Shown: positions 1 through 11,570, numbered from the stretch's first letter. The stretch is 64,000 bases of DNA from Karalla daura (GCA_029224185.1 CM055200.1:7044099-7108098), one strand, 5' to 3'. The notes: a model not told the origin generated them from the sequence alone. Made by a program: numbers and translations.

Positions 1-23
1 ACACACACACACACACACACACA
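1..23. repeat. (AC)n microsatellite cut by window edge
   Basis: Pure AC dinucleotide run of 23 bases at the first position of the window, so its true length is unknown. It is followed by interrupted CA-rich sequence to about position 46. Confidence 0.97.
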
Positions 24-46
24 TACACGCAACCATAAACACACAT

Positions 47-660
47 CTTTGACGAGCTTGTAAATCTGATCCAATATAACACGATAACTTCCACAAACCT
101 CCCCACTGGTTAAAGCTGTTTCTAAGTGACATCCTTTTTTGGTAGTTGAACACTTGAGAACACATTGTTTTTTCTCCATTACCTTTGTGATTGTGTGTAC
201 TGTGTCCATCCCTGAGGCGTTTGGCCTCTCAGGATGACACTTCACCTCCTTCCATCCAGTTATCGATGAGGGAGAAGTTTCCATGTCAACCATCATTTAA
301 CAAGAGTTCTGTGTACGCTTGGACGTTGATGGCACAATGAGCTCACACAGTTCAGTCAAAAGATGTATTTTCCAAATCGAGTCCCGTATTGTAAATGTAA
401 CCATAGACATAGAAGCAGATGGTTCAAACCATCTTCCTTGGCTCGCCTCAGCGTTGCAAATTAACGCGGCAAAGTTCGCCAAAAGTTGAAACCCAAGCAC
501 AACATTTCTTTACTTGTAAGACTCCGCTCGGGGACTTGCAAAGAACTGGAGAGATAGCAGAGAGTGTTTTCTAGTCATTCCACTCTGACTTAAGTGAGCG
601 ATGACTGAGCTTAGGAATTTACAAGTAGTCTACTGGACAAACAGAGCCAGTCCCACACAC
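47..660. other. Non-coding, nothing recognised
   Basis: Ordinary mixed-composition sequence. The open frame on the minus strand at 297-500 has no recognisable domain and no splice context. No repeat or strong motif was seen. Confidence 0.5.
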
Positions 661-664
661 ATAT

Positions 665-665
<1 letters not shown>

Positions 666-712
<47 letters not shown>
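666..712. repeat. (CA)23 microsatellite
   Basis: Uninterrupted CA run of 47 bases. It produces a His/Thr run in the overlapping open frame 601-1047, which is therefore not a credible gene. Confidence 0.98.
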
Positions 713-715
<3 letters not shown>

Positions 716-871
716 GGCATATAATTGCAGTTAAATACTTAGAGCTTAGCGAAGATGAGATGGGTGACATTTCGCGAGGCTGTACACCAAAATCATATTC
801 CATTATAATGCAGATTTTCTGCTATACATACAGTAGGAACCAACTTAATGAGAGTGGCGAAAGTACATTTT

Positions 872-880
872 GCGTGTGCA

Positions 881-919
<39 letters not shown>
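872..919. repeat. Compound (TG)n(AG)n microsatellite
   Basis: A short TG run (about 879-892) passes directly into an AG run (892-918). Compound TG/AG loci are typical of fish genomes. Confidence 0.97.
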
Positions 920-922
<3 letters not shown>

Positions 923-1040
923 GCAGCGAGAGAGTGGGTATGAATGCTAATCAGCTGATGCTGCCAAACCAGCTGCAGCGCTCCATCATTTCCAGGCCAT
1001 TTATGAGCTCTAAGCTGCATGATGGGATCAGCGCTGATGG
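920..1040. other. E-box pair and imperfect inverted repeat
   Basis: Two CAGCTG E-boxes lie close together (near 952 and 970). Next to them, AGCGCTCCATCAT at 977-989 pairs with 1019-1035 (ATGATGG, a 4-base bulge, then AGCGCT), leaving a 29-base loop. The sequence looks more ordered than its neighbours, but no function is shown. Confidence 0.35.
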
Positions 1041-3668
1041 AGAGTGACGCACAGTCAAGTGGAGTGGAGAGCCTCAGGAACCACAGGCCACAACTGCGGA
1101 AGTCAAACACCTCCCCTTTCTTCCAAATGTTCCGTGGTAATATCAGAGGCCTGACCTCGTAAACAAAGCCCCATCACATTTGCTAATGTTCGAAAACTTC
1201 TGCAAAGCAGTTCCACTCAGTAAAGTTCACGGATAACTCATTAGAATTAGGACACTGATACGATGCTACGTGTAAAACACATCCCCGTGATGCTTTGGTG
1301 CATTGAAAGTGGGTGTGAAACATAGATTTCAACACAGTAGATGAAGGTAGAAAATGAGCATGATTGCTATGAAATGAAAACCCTGTGGTGACACCACAAG
1401 CTTATAACAGTACGTATGCTGGCTGTAACATGAGAAAATTAGGAATGGAGTCTCATGATGTCCAGAACGGACTTAGCACATTCCTACTAGTATTAGCAGC
1501 GAATGCTTCGACCGTCAAAATTTATCAGCGACCAGAGATCGCAGGTCATTCTACCTGTACTTATACCTGGCATATATGGCATTAAGGTACATAACTAAAC
1601 TGCTTTTATCTATGGTCCATTGTTCAATCAAGATAGAAACTAATACCTGATTGGCTGACTGGGCTAGTTTTTTGAATTTCTACAGAAAAGTACTAAAACA
1701 TTGCCCAATTCATCTACACTGACTACTTTACATGGACAGATTATTTAATCTTCGACACACAAATGATGAAAATCTCTTCTCAGTTCTTCGGTTCTTTGGG
1801 ATTGAGCCTCGACTGAAGCTGCAAAGCGCCTAGAATATGCTGATTTGATGCTTCCTAAATGTGGGAAGACGGATGGGGGGAGGATATCGTCTCTGTCATG
1901 TCAAAACAAGTGATTAAAAAGCTTTTCCTTGGCTGTTGATTCGCACAGTTCAGAGAGCACAGAAAAATGGTTTAGTATTTCCCTTTGAGAGATGTGTTGG
2001 ATACTTCTTAATACAACAAAGACTCTGACTTGCATACGCCGTCCAAAACCAGCAGTGTGGAGCCTCGTTTTACTCCCCTCTACAGTTTGACATGCCAGAT
2101 GTGAAGACTGCGTTGCAATAACCTCCCGCGTGCTTGGGCACTGATTCCTTTCCCACCTCCCCAAACAGCAAATGACACTGGGAAGTCAGGAAGTAGGACA
2201 GATTTCCTCCGATACAGCAAAGATTTCAGATGCTGATTCTCATTAAGGTTCATCTCCAACTCTCCAGCTGTCTTTATGCGGCAGTCTGATTCCCTTGCTG
2301 ACTATTTCTCACTTTTTAAACTCTGTATTATTCTTGAAAGCAACGTTCATCCAGATTCTTTAAGAATACTCTGCTACCACCCAGTGCCAAAAAATTTGGA
2401 CTTGGAATTTGTGACCATTTGCTAAATCTTATTCATCCACCCATCCACTATTTTACCAACTTTGTACCATTTCTACAACGTACAACATACAACAAAATAC
2501 ATCAAGACATAATAGGATAAAGTGATCACACAGTTCCAATAAGCTAGACACATCAGCACAGATGTCATTTGTCTCCTCTCAGTTTTCCAAAACACACCAG
2601 GGAGATATTAGGTCACAGCTGCAATATCGATCAAAGAAAATATAGAAAGAAATACTCTCATTTTGACTGCAACACCATTAAGGATTTCTGTATCAAAGGT
2701 AATCTTTAACATCTTGAACTCATTCAGGGTTCTCAGTCTATTTCACCTCCTCTAACATCCCCTGTTATGGTTTTCTCAATTTACTCCCCTGATCCCTGTG
2801 TCACCTCCTTTCCAGGATAAAACGATGCATCTTAACGGCAAGAAACCATTCCAATCTTCAGTCCTGGGATATCCCCCACTCCTCCATTTCACCGTAATGT
2901 CTGTTTGTGTGTTTGATGTGTGTGTTTGATGCATGTGCCTGTGGCCATACAGTATGTGGTTGCTGCTTTCCCTTCTTTTTCCTCCTTCCTCTCGTCCTTT
3001 CTTTGATTACACACTCAATCAGTGTGCTAGGAGTCCGTATGTGTGTGCATGTGTGCCTGAGTGCACATATGTAAGGAGGTACCACAGGAAAGAGCAGCTA
3101 GTGACCCAGGTTTGAAGCTGAAACGGATTGCTTTGATATAGGTTGTGACAACTACATCTACTACATTCCTTGAGATGGAAACCAGCCGGTGTACAGGTGG
3201 ATAATTATGGACATTGGTTGCAAATGCATTTTCTATTACAAATTCTCTTTTTTTAATCTTTTATCTCTGGTCCTCAAACTATCTTGATGTGTTCTTTGGG
3301 TAATGAACGTGATTGCTTGACATTCAAAACAGCCACAATTTTGTGTTGTAACCTTCTATATTTATATATGTTTACATGCTTTCATCTGTGAATAGATCTG
3401 GAGCAATCTCTGGCAGAGGAATTTCCTTTGGGATTCCTTTCCTTTTAATTCTAGTCCAATGTCTAAAAAACACATCATCCTGGATTCTTATTTCAAACTG
3501 ACAGAAAACATTATGTCTTGGATTTAAGTGCCTGGAATACCACACTCCTTAAAGAGGAACCACATCCACTAGCAGCTTGTTGCACCTGTGACAACACCAG
3601 GACAGATGGCATCAAATCCTTATCTGCACCTGTAAGTCACTAAAGCCATACCGCAGAATATACCTGCC
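1041..3668. other. Non-coding stretch, largely featureless
   Basis: About 2.6 kb of AT-leaning unique sequence. Open frames at 1385-1585, 1901-2164 (minus), 2858-3085 (minus) and 2933-3115 are short and match nothing recognised. A small CCATCC-type stretch near 2434-2450 resembles the decayed tail of a LINE/SINE but is too short to call. Interrupted TG repeats occur at 2903-2935 and 3036-3060. Confidence 0.5.
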
Positions 3669-3970
3669 AGCATGGTGACTCTGTGAAAAGCACTGTTGCC
3701 TCATAGCAACGAGGTCCCTGCTTCTGATCCAAGTTTGACCAAAGACCTGTGTCTGCACAGCTTTTCTCCACGTACTTCTTTTTCCTCCCACAGTCCATAA
3801 ATATGCATTATGGTTGATTGGAGACTCTAAATTGCCTGTAGGTTTTGGTGCATGAGAGTGAATAGAACGTGTGTGTGTGTGTGGCAACCTGACTGTATTG
3901 CCTGCCTTTGCCCAACACACACTGATAGATAGACTATACCAGACCCCTATGCCAACGATGGCTACAAAGT
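3669..3970 (+). mobile_element. tRNA-headed dispersed teleost repeat, near full length
   Basis: The 5' part (AGCACTGTTGCCTCATAGCA, 3689 on) matches the tRNA-like head remembered for a widespread fish repeat. It is followed by the module CCTCCCACAGTCCA (3785-3798) and then GGAGACTCTAAATTGCC (3820-3836), the most recognisable internal part. A TG-rich stretch (3869-3883) and a degraded tail follow. There is no coding capacity, so this is a non-autonomous retroposon or a LINE-tail derivative. It is the most complete of about nine fragments of the same family in the window. The family assignment is from memory and the exact ends are approximate. Confidence 0.7.
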
Positions 3971-4430
3971 ACATACAAACCAATATTCATCCTGGGCACC
4001 AAGTGTTTCACAAATGCAGAATCATAATGAAATGACTGTGATGAACTTAATAAGTGGCACCCTCTAATCTTAAAATAAACTTCATAAGTAAGTTCACTTA
4101 ACAGATCAGCACTAAGGACCCGAGTGGGTCTATGGAGTCATAAAACAGTTATTTAGATACCAATAAGGCTGATTGGCACTTAGTGCTTTTCCTGTCTGAG
4201 GCATTTTAAAAACATGAACGTGGATGCATAACCGGGCTCTGATTTACTAGCAGAACATGGTCGCCGGCGCAGAGTCTGAGAAAACAAAAGGGGAAACGGC
4301 AAATGGCAGAGCTATTCACAGGGCTGGAAACCATACAATAAAGCTCAGTGTCTTCCTGTCTGCCGTTTGCTCTTTGCCATTTTCCTTTACAGACTACAGC
4401 TACAGGGGGAGAGAGAGAAAAAAAAAAACC
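3971..4430. other. Non-coding stretch, nothing recognised
   Basis: Unique sequence. The overlapping open frames on both strands around 4206-4583 are low-complexity shadows of the neighbouring A-rich and pyrimidine-rich tracts. Confidence 0.45.
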
Positions 4431-4580
4431 TTTTTGCTCTCTTTCCAACCATTGACATTTCCTCTCAATCTACAGATTCAACAGCTCACTCCAGACCCTC
4501 CTCCCCCCGACTTCTTTTCAAAACTCTCCCTCCTCCTCATCCCTCTCGTCGTCCTCCTCTTCCTCCTCTTGTTGGCTGAT
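4431..4580. repeat. Pyrimidine-rich low-complexity tract
   Basis: CT-rich tract of about 150 bases with few purines, ending in CTC/CCT trinucleotide repetition (4531-4572). It gives Pro/Leu/Ser-rich open frames that should not be taken as protein. Confidence 0.8.
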
Positions 4581-5110
4581 TAAGTTTAGCGATGGCACAC
4601 TATTCCAGTTGGCAACGGCAGGCCCGTCTCTCTGCCACTTACACACAAATTCCAGATCTCTTTCATTTCCCCTCCAATTTTCAAATGAGTTTTATTGGCG
4701 TGGAGTGAAGAGGCCCATTCACCTCCCTCTTCACCACCTCTCTGTGTTTCTGTTTAGGGACTTTGCTCCAGAAAGCTTTACTGGCATGGCTCTTTTTTTC
4801 CCCTTTGTCTCCCTGTTGTCTGTCATTCACGTGGCTTCTTTGGGAACAGCGCAACACTTGCCAGCGCTTTAATATCAGCTGACCTGAGCGTCCAAACCGA
4901 GTCCATTAAATTGCGCCGCCATTATGAAGATTTCTTCTCTTTTTATGCCTGCATTTACCCTGTACCACTCCATCCTTCCATCTCAAGACCTTTCTGAACC
5001 TCCTCACTGTCTCTGGCTCCACTTTTTCATTAGCAGCTCGAATCACTATCCATCGGGTTTTAGTTCATTCATTTTTTTCCAAAGGAGAGGAAAGAGAAGA
5101 CAGGAGTTCA
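4581..5110. other. Non-coding stretch, CT-leaning
   Basis: T/C-rich unique sequence containing two modest open frames on the plus strand (4609-4872, 4924-5478). Neither shows a domain, and both are rich in Ser/Leu/Phe as expected from pyrimidine bias. Confidence 0.4.
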
Positions 5111-5119
5111 GCTTAAGTT

Positions 5120-5300
5120 ACAGTGCTGCCAGCTCGCAGCGGATCTGTAGTGGGAAAGAGACGGGAGAAGGGGGTCGGACCGTTGTCACGGCAACGCGTA
5201 GACACGGCGCGGTTTCCAAGGTGTTTCCACGGCAGCTCCACGGCTCTGCTGCTCGTTTCCCTTTAATGGCTCAGCGTAGAGCCGCCCGCAGGCAGGACAA
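5120..5300. promoter_or_regulatory. CpG-rich patch with RFX X-box-like site
   Basis: A local concentration of CpG stands out from the surrounding sequence. GTTGTCACGGCAAC at 5182-5195 closely matches the bipartite RFX X-box (GTTRCC-AT-GGYAAC), with a two-base centre and inverted half sites. RFX sites are known in promoters and enhancers of ciliary and neuronal genes. Which gene this would serve is unknown because no exon is identifiable nearby. Confidence 0.4.
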
Positions 5301-5310
5301 GTGGATGCTT

Positions 5311-5363
5311 GGAGAGAAAGAAAGAAAGAGAGAAAGGAAGGAAGGAAGGAAGAAAGAAAGAGG
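5311..5363. repeat. GAAA/GGAA purine microsatellite
   Basis: An interrupted GAAA, GGAA and GAAA tetranucleotide array of about 53 bases directly downstream of the CpG-rich patch. Confidence 0.95.
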
Positions 5364-7240
5364 GACACCGAGGAATGGACTTCTTTTCTGTTACGGCCCC
5401 AAAGAGTTTCCCCAAGTTAGTCGCAAAACTTTTTCTATTCATTCCTTTCCTTACAGCATCGGACCAAACTGTTCTTAGTTCAATTCAGGGTTATTGTTCA
5501 GATGGATATTGTTTTAAACCGGAAGCCTGCTTAAAAAAAAAAAAACATAGTGGGTGTAGTTTGAGAGAAATGTGTATTTAGGGAACAGTAAAGTCTGGAA
5601 GGATTTCAGTGCTGCTGAGTTGCATTATGGGGGGAAATGAAAGATTGTGAAGTCCTGGTTCCTCAAACTGCACTGAAGAGACTAAAAGTCACACAGTCTC
5701 AGCCTCTGCTGGATTGATTTTTAGTTAGATTTTCAGTATCAGTGTTATAGAGTCACTCTTGAGACCCAGAAATCCAAACTGATCTTGTGAAAACTCGACT
5801 CGAATTAAATTAAACTCGACAAACTAAAAGCTTCTTGAAAGAAGCTACCATCAGCACAAATTAATTATTCTGTCATAAATGTGGATACAGTGCAATAACA
5901 GATATGGAATACACAGACTACAGTACGACCTACGACCTATGAGAAGTAAGTATGATCCGACAAAGCCTAATTGGACCAGGTACAATAAAAACCCCACGTG
6001 ACTCTTGTTCCCAGCATCTGAGAAAGCAGGAATTAATTAAATAATTAAGTAGCTGACGCACATTTTTTATGAGTTGAAGGTGAGCAAACAAGCTGAATCC
6101 CTGTTATCTTAGTGCTTACAGAGACAATTAATTAGAAATAACATTTGCTCATCTATGTTGGTGACATTGGTGTCTTAATTACATACAGTGTATTGCAGAT
6201 TTAATAAACGGTGCACTGTGGGGAAGACCTTCACCTCACAGTTCCATGCAAGAAACGATGAGCGTTCGTTCAGTTTCTGAAGCTAATTTAAACTGTTCAT
6301 ATTGCAAAATAGTGCGCATCAGTTAACACTTCTGGGCGGGTATACCACATAGGTTTTACTGCAAAATAAGGATTTTTCTGTGTCAGGTATGGTCAACACA
6401 TTCACATGTGACATTACTATCTCGCCACTATAAGGTACGAAAGGTGTAAGATACGACGAAACAAAGTGACCAAAGTGACTATTCAGTTTACAAAAAAACC
6501 CCAAAACAATTTGTTTTGAATCATGAGGACGCGTCTGTCTTCATTAGACAGTCTCCGTTTAGACGTGCAAAAGCGTTTACACCCAACAAATGTCGGGCAA
6601 TTGAAGGCAAGTATCAGATATCACATGCTCCGATATCAAAGACATCCGCCCGGGCCACGACTGCTTTGGTTATAGCGAAAGTAAAAATAGCATTTCCCAT
6701 TCAAAAAATTCCAAATATTTGGCAGCTCGTTCAGGATTTGCTCAGGTCGGGGTAGAAAAACTTCAAAGCGCTCAAAAGGCCTGAAAACGTGCTGGCAGAC
6801 ACAGCGACGGCGGTGGACGCTGCTAACCCAGTGCGATGCGAAGGCTACCACACATTCAGATCGACCGTACGATGAGAGCGTGTCTACGGGAGGATCAAAC
6901 TGATAACAGGATGGGACCTTCACATAGTCGGGAACACATTTCCAAGCATGTCAAAGAAAATCCAAATGCTGCCTAAAAAAGAGAGAGAGAGAGGTAATGG
7001 CAATAAAGTGCTCTTTAATCTTGAACGTATGTCTGTCTTCCCTCTGGCTTTCCGTCCCTGTCCTGTGAGTTCCTGTAACTCCGGACTAATCTTAGTCCCT
7101 GGAACAGATAGTTCTGAGGTCAGGGATTTGGCCAGCCCGTGGCAGAAATGTTGTCTGGATGCTTTTGGCTCTTTGATGCTGTCAGACATGAAATGTATCT
7201 CTTCCGCTGCGGAAGCATAGCTGACCCACCAGAGTGGTAT
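5364..7240. other. Non-coding stretch, nothing recognised
   Basis: AT-leaning sequence (5700-6330), then mixed sequence. The stretch around 6010-6240 has several TTAATTA-type homeodomain-like cores. Overlapping open frames on both strands at 6516-7324 have no recognisable domain. A short GA run sits near 6980-6993. Confidence 0.45.
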
Positions 7241-7241
7241 C

Positions 7242-7262
7242 TCACACACACACACACACATG
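7242..7262. repeat. Short (AC)n microsatellite
   Basis: About ten AC units. Confidence 0.95.
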
Positions 7263-7327
7263 CAGGACACAGAGCTCCTGTTCTGATTTGAACTTCTCCG
7301 TGTGTGAATATCTGTGCAGCTCACACT

Positions 7328-7329
7328 CC

Positions 7330-7362
<33 letters not shown>

Positions 7363-7365
7363 TCT
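7328..7365. repeat. (CT)n microsatellite, one interruption
   Basis: CT run of about 38 bases broken once by an A. Confidence 0.97.
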
Positions 7366-8339
7366 TTTTGCCCCTCTCGCTTCCTCTTTCATTCACACAC
7401 TGACACACACTTTATTATCCGGAAAACAGGAATGAAATCTGACACAAAAGGCATGCCAGACACTTGGCAGTCGTAAACGCACCGCACATTACTTCATTTT
7501 CCGGACATAAAAACAGCAAACTGACCTTACACGCGCTATTTAAAGAGCAGGACTCACACTCCGTGGCGCACACAGCCACCTTTATAAGTCAGCACGACTT
7601 CAAAGTCACACTGTCAGGAGTGGAAAAAGACAAATGGGGAACGATAAAGGATGAGACGGACAAATGTAGATATAAGACAATGGAGCTGAAACATGAAAGG
7701 AGGAACACTGATAGAATAGAGCAGAATAGAAAGCCTGCAAGACATTGTCCAGGGACAAAGATGCTACATGTATGGAATTTGACAGGCTGCTTCCGCAATG
7801 CAGACAATTGGCGTTAGCATGGCATTTATGAGCTTCACTGGAAAATAACCTTATGGGAGAGAAAGCTGCAGATTTAAAGATTCGGCCTCACTGAGGGAGA
7901 AAATTATGAGAGAAAGATAAAGAGATAAAAGCGCAGAGAGGAGAGGAGAGGCTGTGGATGGTTTGAGGGTTAGCACACTAAACTGGTCCCAGAGGGAGTC
8001 GTCTGACTGGCCGAGGGTCAGGGACAGGTCAACCAATCACAGGCAGGCATTTTGACACGTAAACAACTGATGTTTGTGCATGCTTGACTCTGTAGAAGGC
8101 GAGTTCATGATTTTCACAGATCTGTTAAGACTGATTCAAAAGCCACCATCAAAGAAGTGATACTCCCTACCACCAGCTTCAATTGATCTTTTGGAAAATG
8201 GACTTTTTCTACAAAAAAAAAAGTCTGCCAGAGAGAAAAAGCAAAGTAAACCTAGGAAAGACAGTAATCCTTTTACATGATGAAGAGCAGGAGTGCAACT
8301 TAATTGAGAATTCATAATAAGTCATAGCTGAAGCCCCGC
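7366..8339. other. Non-coding stretch with a CCAAT box
   Basis: Unique sequence. The open frame 7464-7817 (117 aa) shows no domain. GTCAACCAATCACAGG near 8029-8044 contains a good CCAAT motif, isolated from any other promoter evidence. GACTTTTT at 8201-8208 can pair with AAAAAGTC at 8217-8224. Confidence 0.4.
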
Positions 8340-9050
8340 ACGACTGAATCAATATGCCGAAATGTGATTAACACCCTGGCGGAGCCGGCGTGCGAAGCCT
8401 TATCTATCACTGATGTGGAGCAAGAGACGGAGGAAGATGAGAGGAGACGTTTAGCAATTCGCTGCCTCTGTGGCAATCATCGCCTCTGCTGTTTGGCCTG
8501 CGCACTCACACGGCCGAATTCCAGCGGCGGGGAGCAGCGTAAGCAAGGCTGACAGCGAGTCCGCCGGCTGCAAGTGGAAAACCTGCTCGGCAAATGAAAC
8601 GTCTCAGCTGCGTTTAGCTGGTGGTTGGTGCCACGAAGGACGCCGGTGCTCAACAGGCGCAAGGTTTATTAATCCGGGGCGGCAGAGGACTAACTTTTTC
8701 ACATTGACACGTCCGATGAGCAGCGGCTTCATTTTGCTGAGGGGAAATATGAGGAGAGTTGTTGCTCTCTCCGTCTGTCTTCCACTGAGGCTTGTAAATG
8801 ACACCTGATCATCAGGTCAAAGCGCTGGAAAGAAGAGTCGCGTGGAGGTCTGATTTTTGGCAGGCGCTCGGGGTTTAACAGCGTCGCTGGATAATAGCTC
8901 TGGCCGCCGTTCAACAGAGCCGGGGTTTTGCACGAAATCAAACCGAGCCGAGGCCCAGAGCAGACGAGGCGACCCCCGCTGCCCCTGGATCAGCCACCAC
9001 CCCCCCCTCATCAGCTCTAAATCATAATGACGGGTTGAATTTACCGTGTT
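8340..9050. promoter_or_regulatory. CpG-rich block, possible enhancer or weak island
   Basis: I count by eye roughly 45-50 CpG dinucleotides in about 630 bases, clearly above the neighbouring sequence. Open frames on both strands overlap here (8364-8808 plus, 8477-9011 minus), as expected when GC content is high. None resembles a known protein. CpG-rich unique blocks of this kind in fish are often conserved regulatory elements or unmethylated islands. Which applies here cannot be told from sequence alone. Confidence 0.35.
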
Positions 9051-10080
9051 GCTGCTGACCTGTAACCGAGGGAACGAGCGAAATGAAAAGCAATCACATC
9101 TGTTACGCCGGAGCAGATTACAGCCACCTCTCAGTTAAACAAACCCTGATGAATGAGGTGAGGGCAGACAGACAGCAGACAGTCATGTTTTATGCTTGGA
9201 TATTAGAGAGGGAGGATCCAAGCACTGGATGACCTCATCTATTTCTCATTTCTCACAGAACAACGCATGAGAAAGAACACACTATGCAGACATATGAAAA
9301 GAGTAGAGAAAGTTTCTAGTCACAAAGCACGCCAGCTTCAGCCCAAACGTTTTGCATTCTCTCTTTTTGCTGATTTTCCTGTTAGGCAAACGGACAAAAA
9401 TCACCTCCTTGCACACACACAGACAGTTGACCCCTCTCTGTTCCTCTCAAGACACTCTTAAATGCTGCACAGTCCGAGGCAACAGGCGACCTCTACACTA
9501 TCTGAACCATCTGTGGTTCAGGGAAAATGACAAACAGAATAGAAGTGCACCCAACAGAAAGAGAACATCTCAATAATGTAGAACTACACAGCCAGAGCAA
9601 ACCATTATGCCATTATGCTCCGAGCCAACTGGCTGTAAATTTCAGGGTGCGGGGCCGTTGTACAGTATTGTCCGGCCATTATTGTCTGGCACTTCTTACA
9701 GCAGTGGCTTTTGCATTTGATATTTGACGATTTAGGACGAAACTGTTTATCTAAATAGCATAGCTGAGTTAAATGAGCAATGTTGACGTACAGTGAATTC
9801 ACAGCTGAGGTGATTTGCTGCTTTAATCTCTCTCAACACTAACGTCTCTCCAGGGTGCGAGTTTGGGTTCAAAGGTCGACAGGGTCAGTGATGAGACATT
9901 GACGGACTGTTGCCTTTTGGCTTGTCTCTCCTCCTCATTATTCTCTGGCCAAGGGTCAGCGTGTGCATGTGTGTGTGCTGTGCCTGTTCAGTTATAGCCC
10001 TTTAGGTGCATATAGAGATCCATACTGAGCATGTAGATGACTCATGCACTGCTATATATGCATGAGTAGATGTTGATCGC
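9051..10080. other. Non-coding stretch, nothing recognised
   Basis: Mixed unique sequence with a short interrupted CA tract near 9410-9420 and an interrupted TG tract at 9961-9980. Open frames 9267-9461, 9352-9576 and 9527-9727 overlap in different frames and lack recognisable domains. Confidence 0.45.
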
Positions 10081-10100
10081 GTGTGTGTGTGTGTGTGTGT
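10078..10100. repeat. (GT)10 microsatellite
   Basis: Pure GT run of 20 bases preceded by CGC. Confidence 0.96.
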
Positions 10101-10179
10101 ATGGCGCTCGTGTGTCTTCACACTCACACATCACTGTCTGTTCAGAGTGCCTGCTCAGCACATGGAGCTCAACAAAGAC

Positions 10180-10620
10180 GGTCAATAAAAATAAAAGTGG
10201 TTCCCGCTTGAGGCAGACGCTTTATTCTCTTCACTAAATGTCAGCGCTGACAGGCAGTCCACCCAGTCCATTCCTGCAGGTGCTTCGGCTGATAGATTAG
10301 CTTGCATATTGATCAGGAATAGTCTTTCTAATTCCATCGATTAGCCCGACTGGGCCTTCCCCACTCAGCCAAACCTCCCATTTGCATAAAATAATCCATG
10401 AATATCGGATCCGGGTTTGGATTTCGACTTCCACTGAGCGCCGCTCAGTGGGACGGTGGAAGCGCTGATCTGCAGCTGGGGCAACGATGTGGCGCTTTGC
10501 TGAGGGGCACTTCAGATGCAACAAGACCTGCTGTGGGCATGAAATGAAACCTTATCCGAAATAAAAACATTGATCGCATGAGCCTGCGGATTATTTGCTG
10601 AGTGGAGGCTCGGATATCTG
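10180..10620. promoter_or_regulatory. Conserved-element-like unique block with palindrome
   Basis: Complex, non-repetitive sequence with many transcription-factor-like cores, including TTTGCATAAAATAA at 10381-10394 (octamer-like). It contains a perfect inverted repeat: CCACTGAGCG at 10431-10440 and CGCTCAGTGG at 10442-10451 around one central C. Blocks with this texture are often conserved non-coding elements, but conservation cannot be seen in a single sequence. Confidence 0.3.
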
Positions 10621-10654
10621 GCCCGTGGACCCTCCATACATCGATCTGGCCGGT

Positions 10655-10826
10655 GTTGCAGGGTCTGCTGGAGCCAGGGGAAGGCAGGGGATACACCCTG
10701 GACAGGTCACACACACGTACAGACACACACATACCATTCATTCTTATAGTACAGTGTATGACCTAGACATGCATGTTTTCCGACTGTGGTCGATGGTCAA
10801 ACCTGGGTGCTGTGAGGTGAACCACT
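10655..10826 (-). mobile_element. Dispersed teleost repeat, 3' half
   Basis: GGATACACCCTGGACAGGTC (10689-10708) is the reverse complement of the 'gacctgtccagggtgtacccc' module of the repeat family seen at 3.67-3.97 kb. It is followed by CA-rich sequence, a remnant of the 'acatgca' module, and ends near GGTGCTGTGAGG, which resembles the reverse-complemented head. Decayed and internally shortened. Confidence 0.65.
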
Positions 10827-10829
10827 AAC

Positions 10830-11185
10830 TTGACGTGACCTGTAACTTTTTATCATATTCTTGCTCCATGAGGAACACTGGCTGCTGAAAAAGCGTATGT
10901 TTCATTAAGGCTCTCATCCAAAATGAAAATCATTCCTGTGTCTATTTGAATCAACCGACTAGCCACTTTTGTACCAAATTCCTCAAAGCTGTACGACTAA
11001 GTTGTACAACTACTAAGCAATAAAACTGAATCTAATTTTGAATGTGAGAAATAAAAATGCCGCTGGCAACAAACAGCACACCGTTCGTATTGACGCTTAA
11101 TCTTTGTAAAGTCATAAATATATCATGAATATATCAGAATGCACATTTGTTGTGCGCTCTGGAATTTTCAGGTATGTTTCGGCTG
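10830..11185. other. AT-rich non-coding stretch with splice-like site
   Basis: AT-rich unique sequence leading into the CpG island. CAG|GTATGT at 11169-11177 is a near-perfect 5' splice donor for a plus-strand transcript. The same TTTTCAG could also act as an acceptor. Confidence 0.35.
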
Positions 11186-11189
11186 CTTG

Positions 11190-11570
11190 CCGGATCACTA
11201 CGAGGGGGAAACTCACTCCGCTCGCTCCTGGAACAAGCGGCATCATCGTTATGTGACAGTGACGGCGGCGCGTTGTGACAAAGCGCCCGCTTCCTCCCTG
11301 ATGTCGGCGGACAGCCGTCAATCACGCAGCGGCGGCACCTGTCCAGGGACGGGGTCGCACTCTCCCGCCCGGGCTCGTCTCGCGCCGTCTCGCGCCGCCG
11401 CTGTATACGCGCGTCACCCCGGCGTCATGCGAAAAGCACGCGAACTACAGGCGAGCGGACACACCCGCGCGTCAGCACATTTCACGTCCGATCGGTGTCT
11501 GGAAATCTGATGGCCGGAAGTCACTAGGAGTTCGGAGCGGCGAGCAACAGGAAACTGATAACGCTGCATA
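11190..11570. promoter_or_regulatory. Dense CpG island, best promoter candidate
   Basis: I count about 45 CpGs between 11200 and 11500, close to one per 7 bases, which is the densest stretch in the window. CCGGAAGT at 11514-11521 is a consensus ETS/GABP site, a known driver of CpG-island promoters. CATAAAAG at 11567-11574 is a TATA-like element for a plus-strand start near 11600. On the minus strand, GTGAGT (complement of 11211-11216) is a consensus donor that would end a first exon starting near the ETS site. The island contains a 123-aa plus-strand frame (11139-11510) with no recognisable domain. Direction, and whether a transcript exists, are undetermined. Confidence 0.55.

Noticed and set aside
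4924..5478. 184-aa plus-strand frame
   Set aside because: It passes through a GAAA microsatellite and pyrimidine-rich sequence. No domain.
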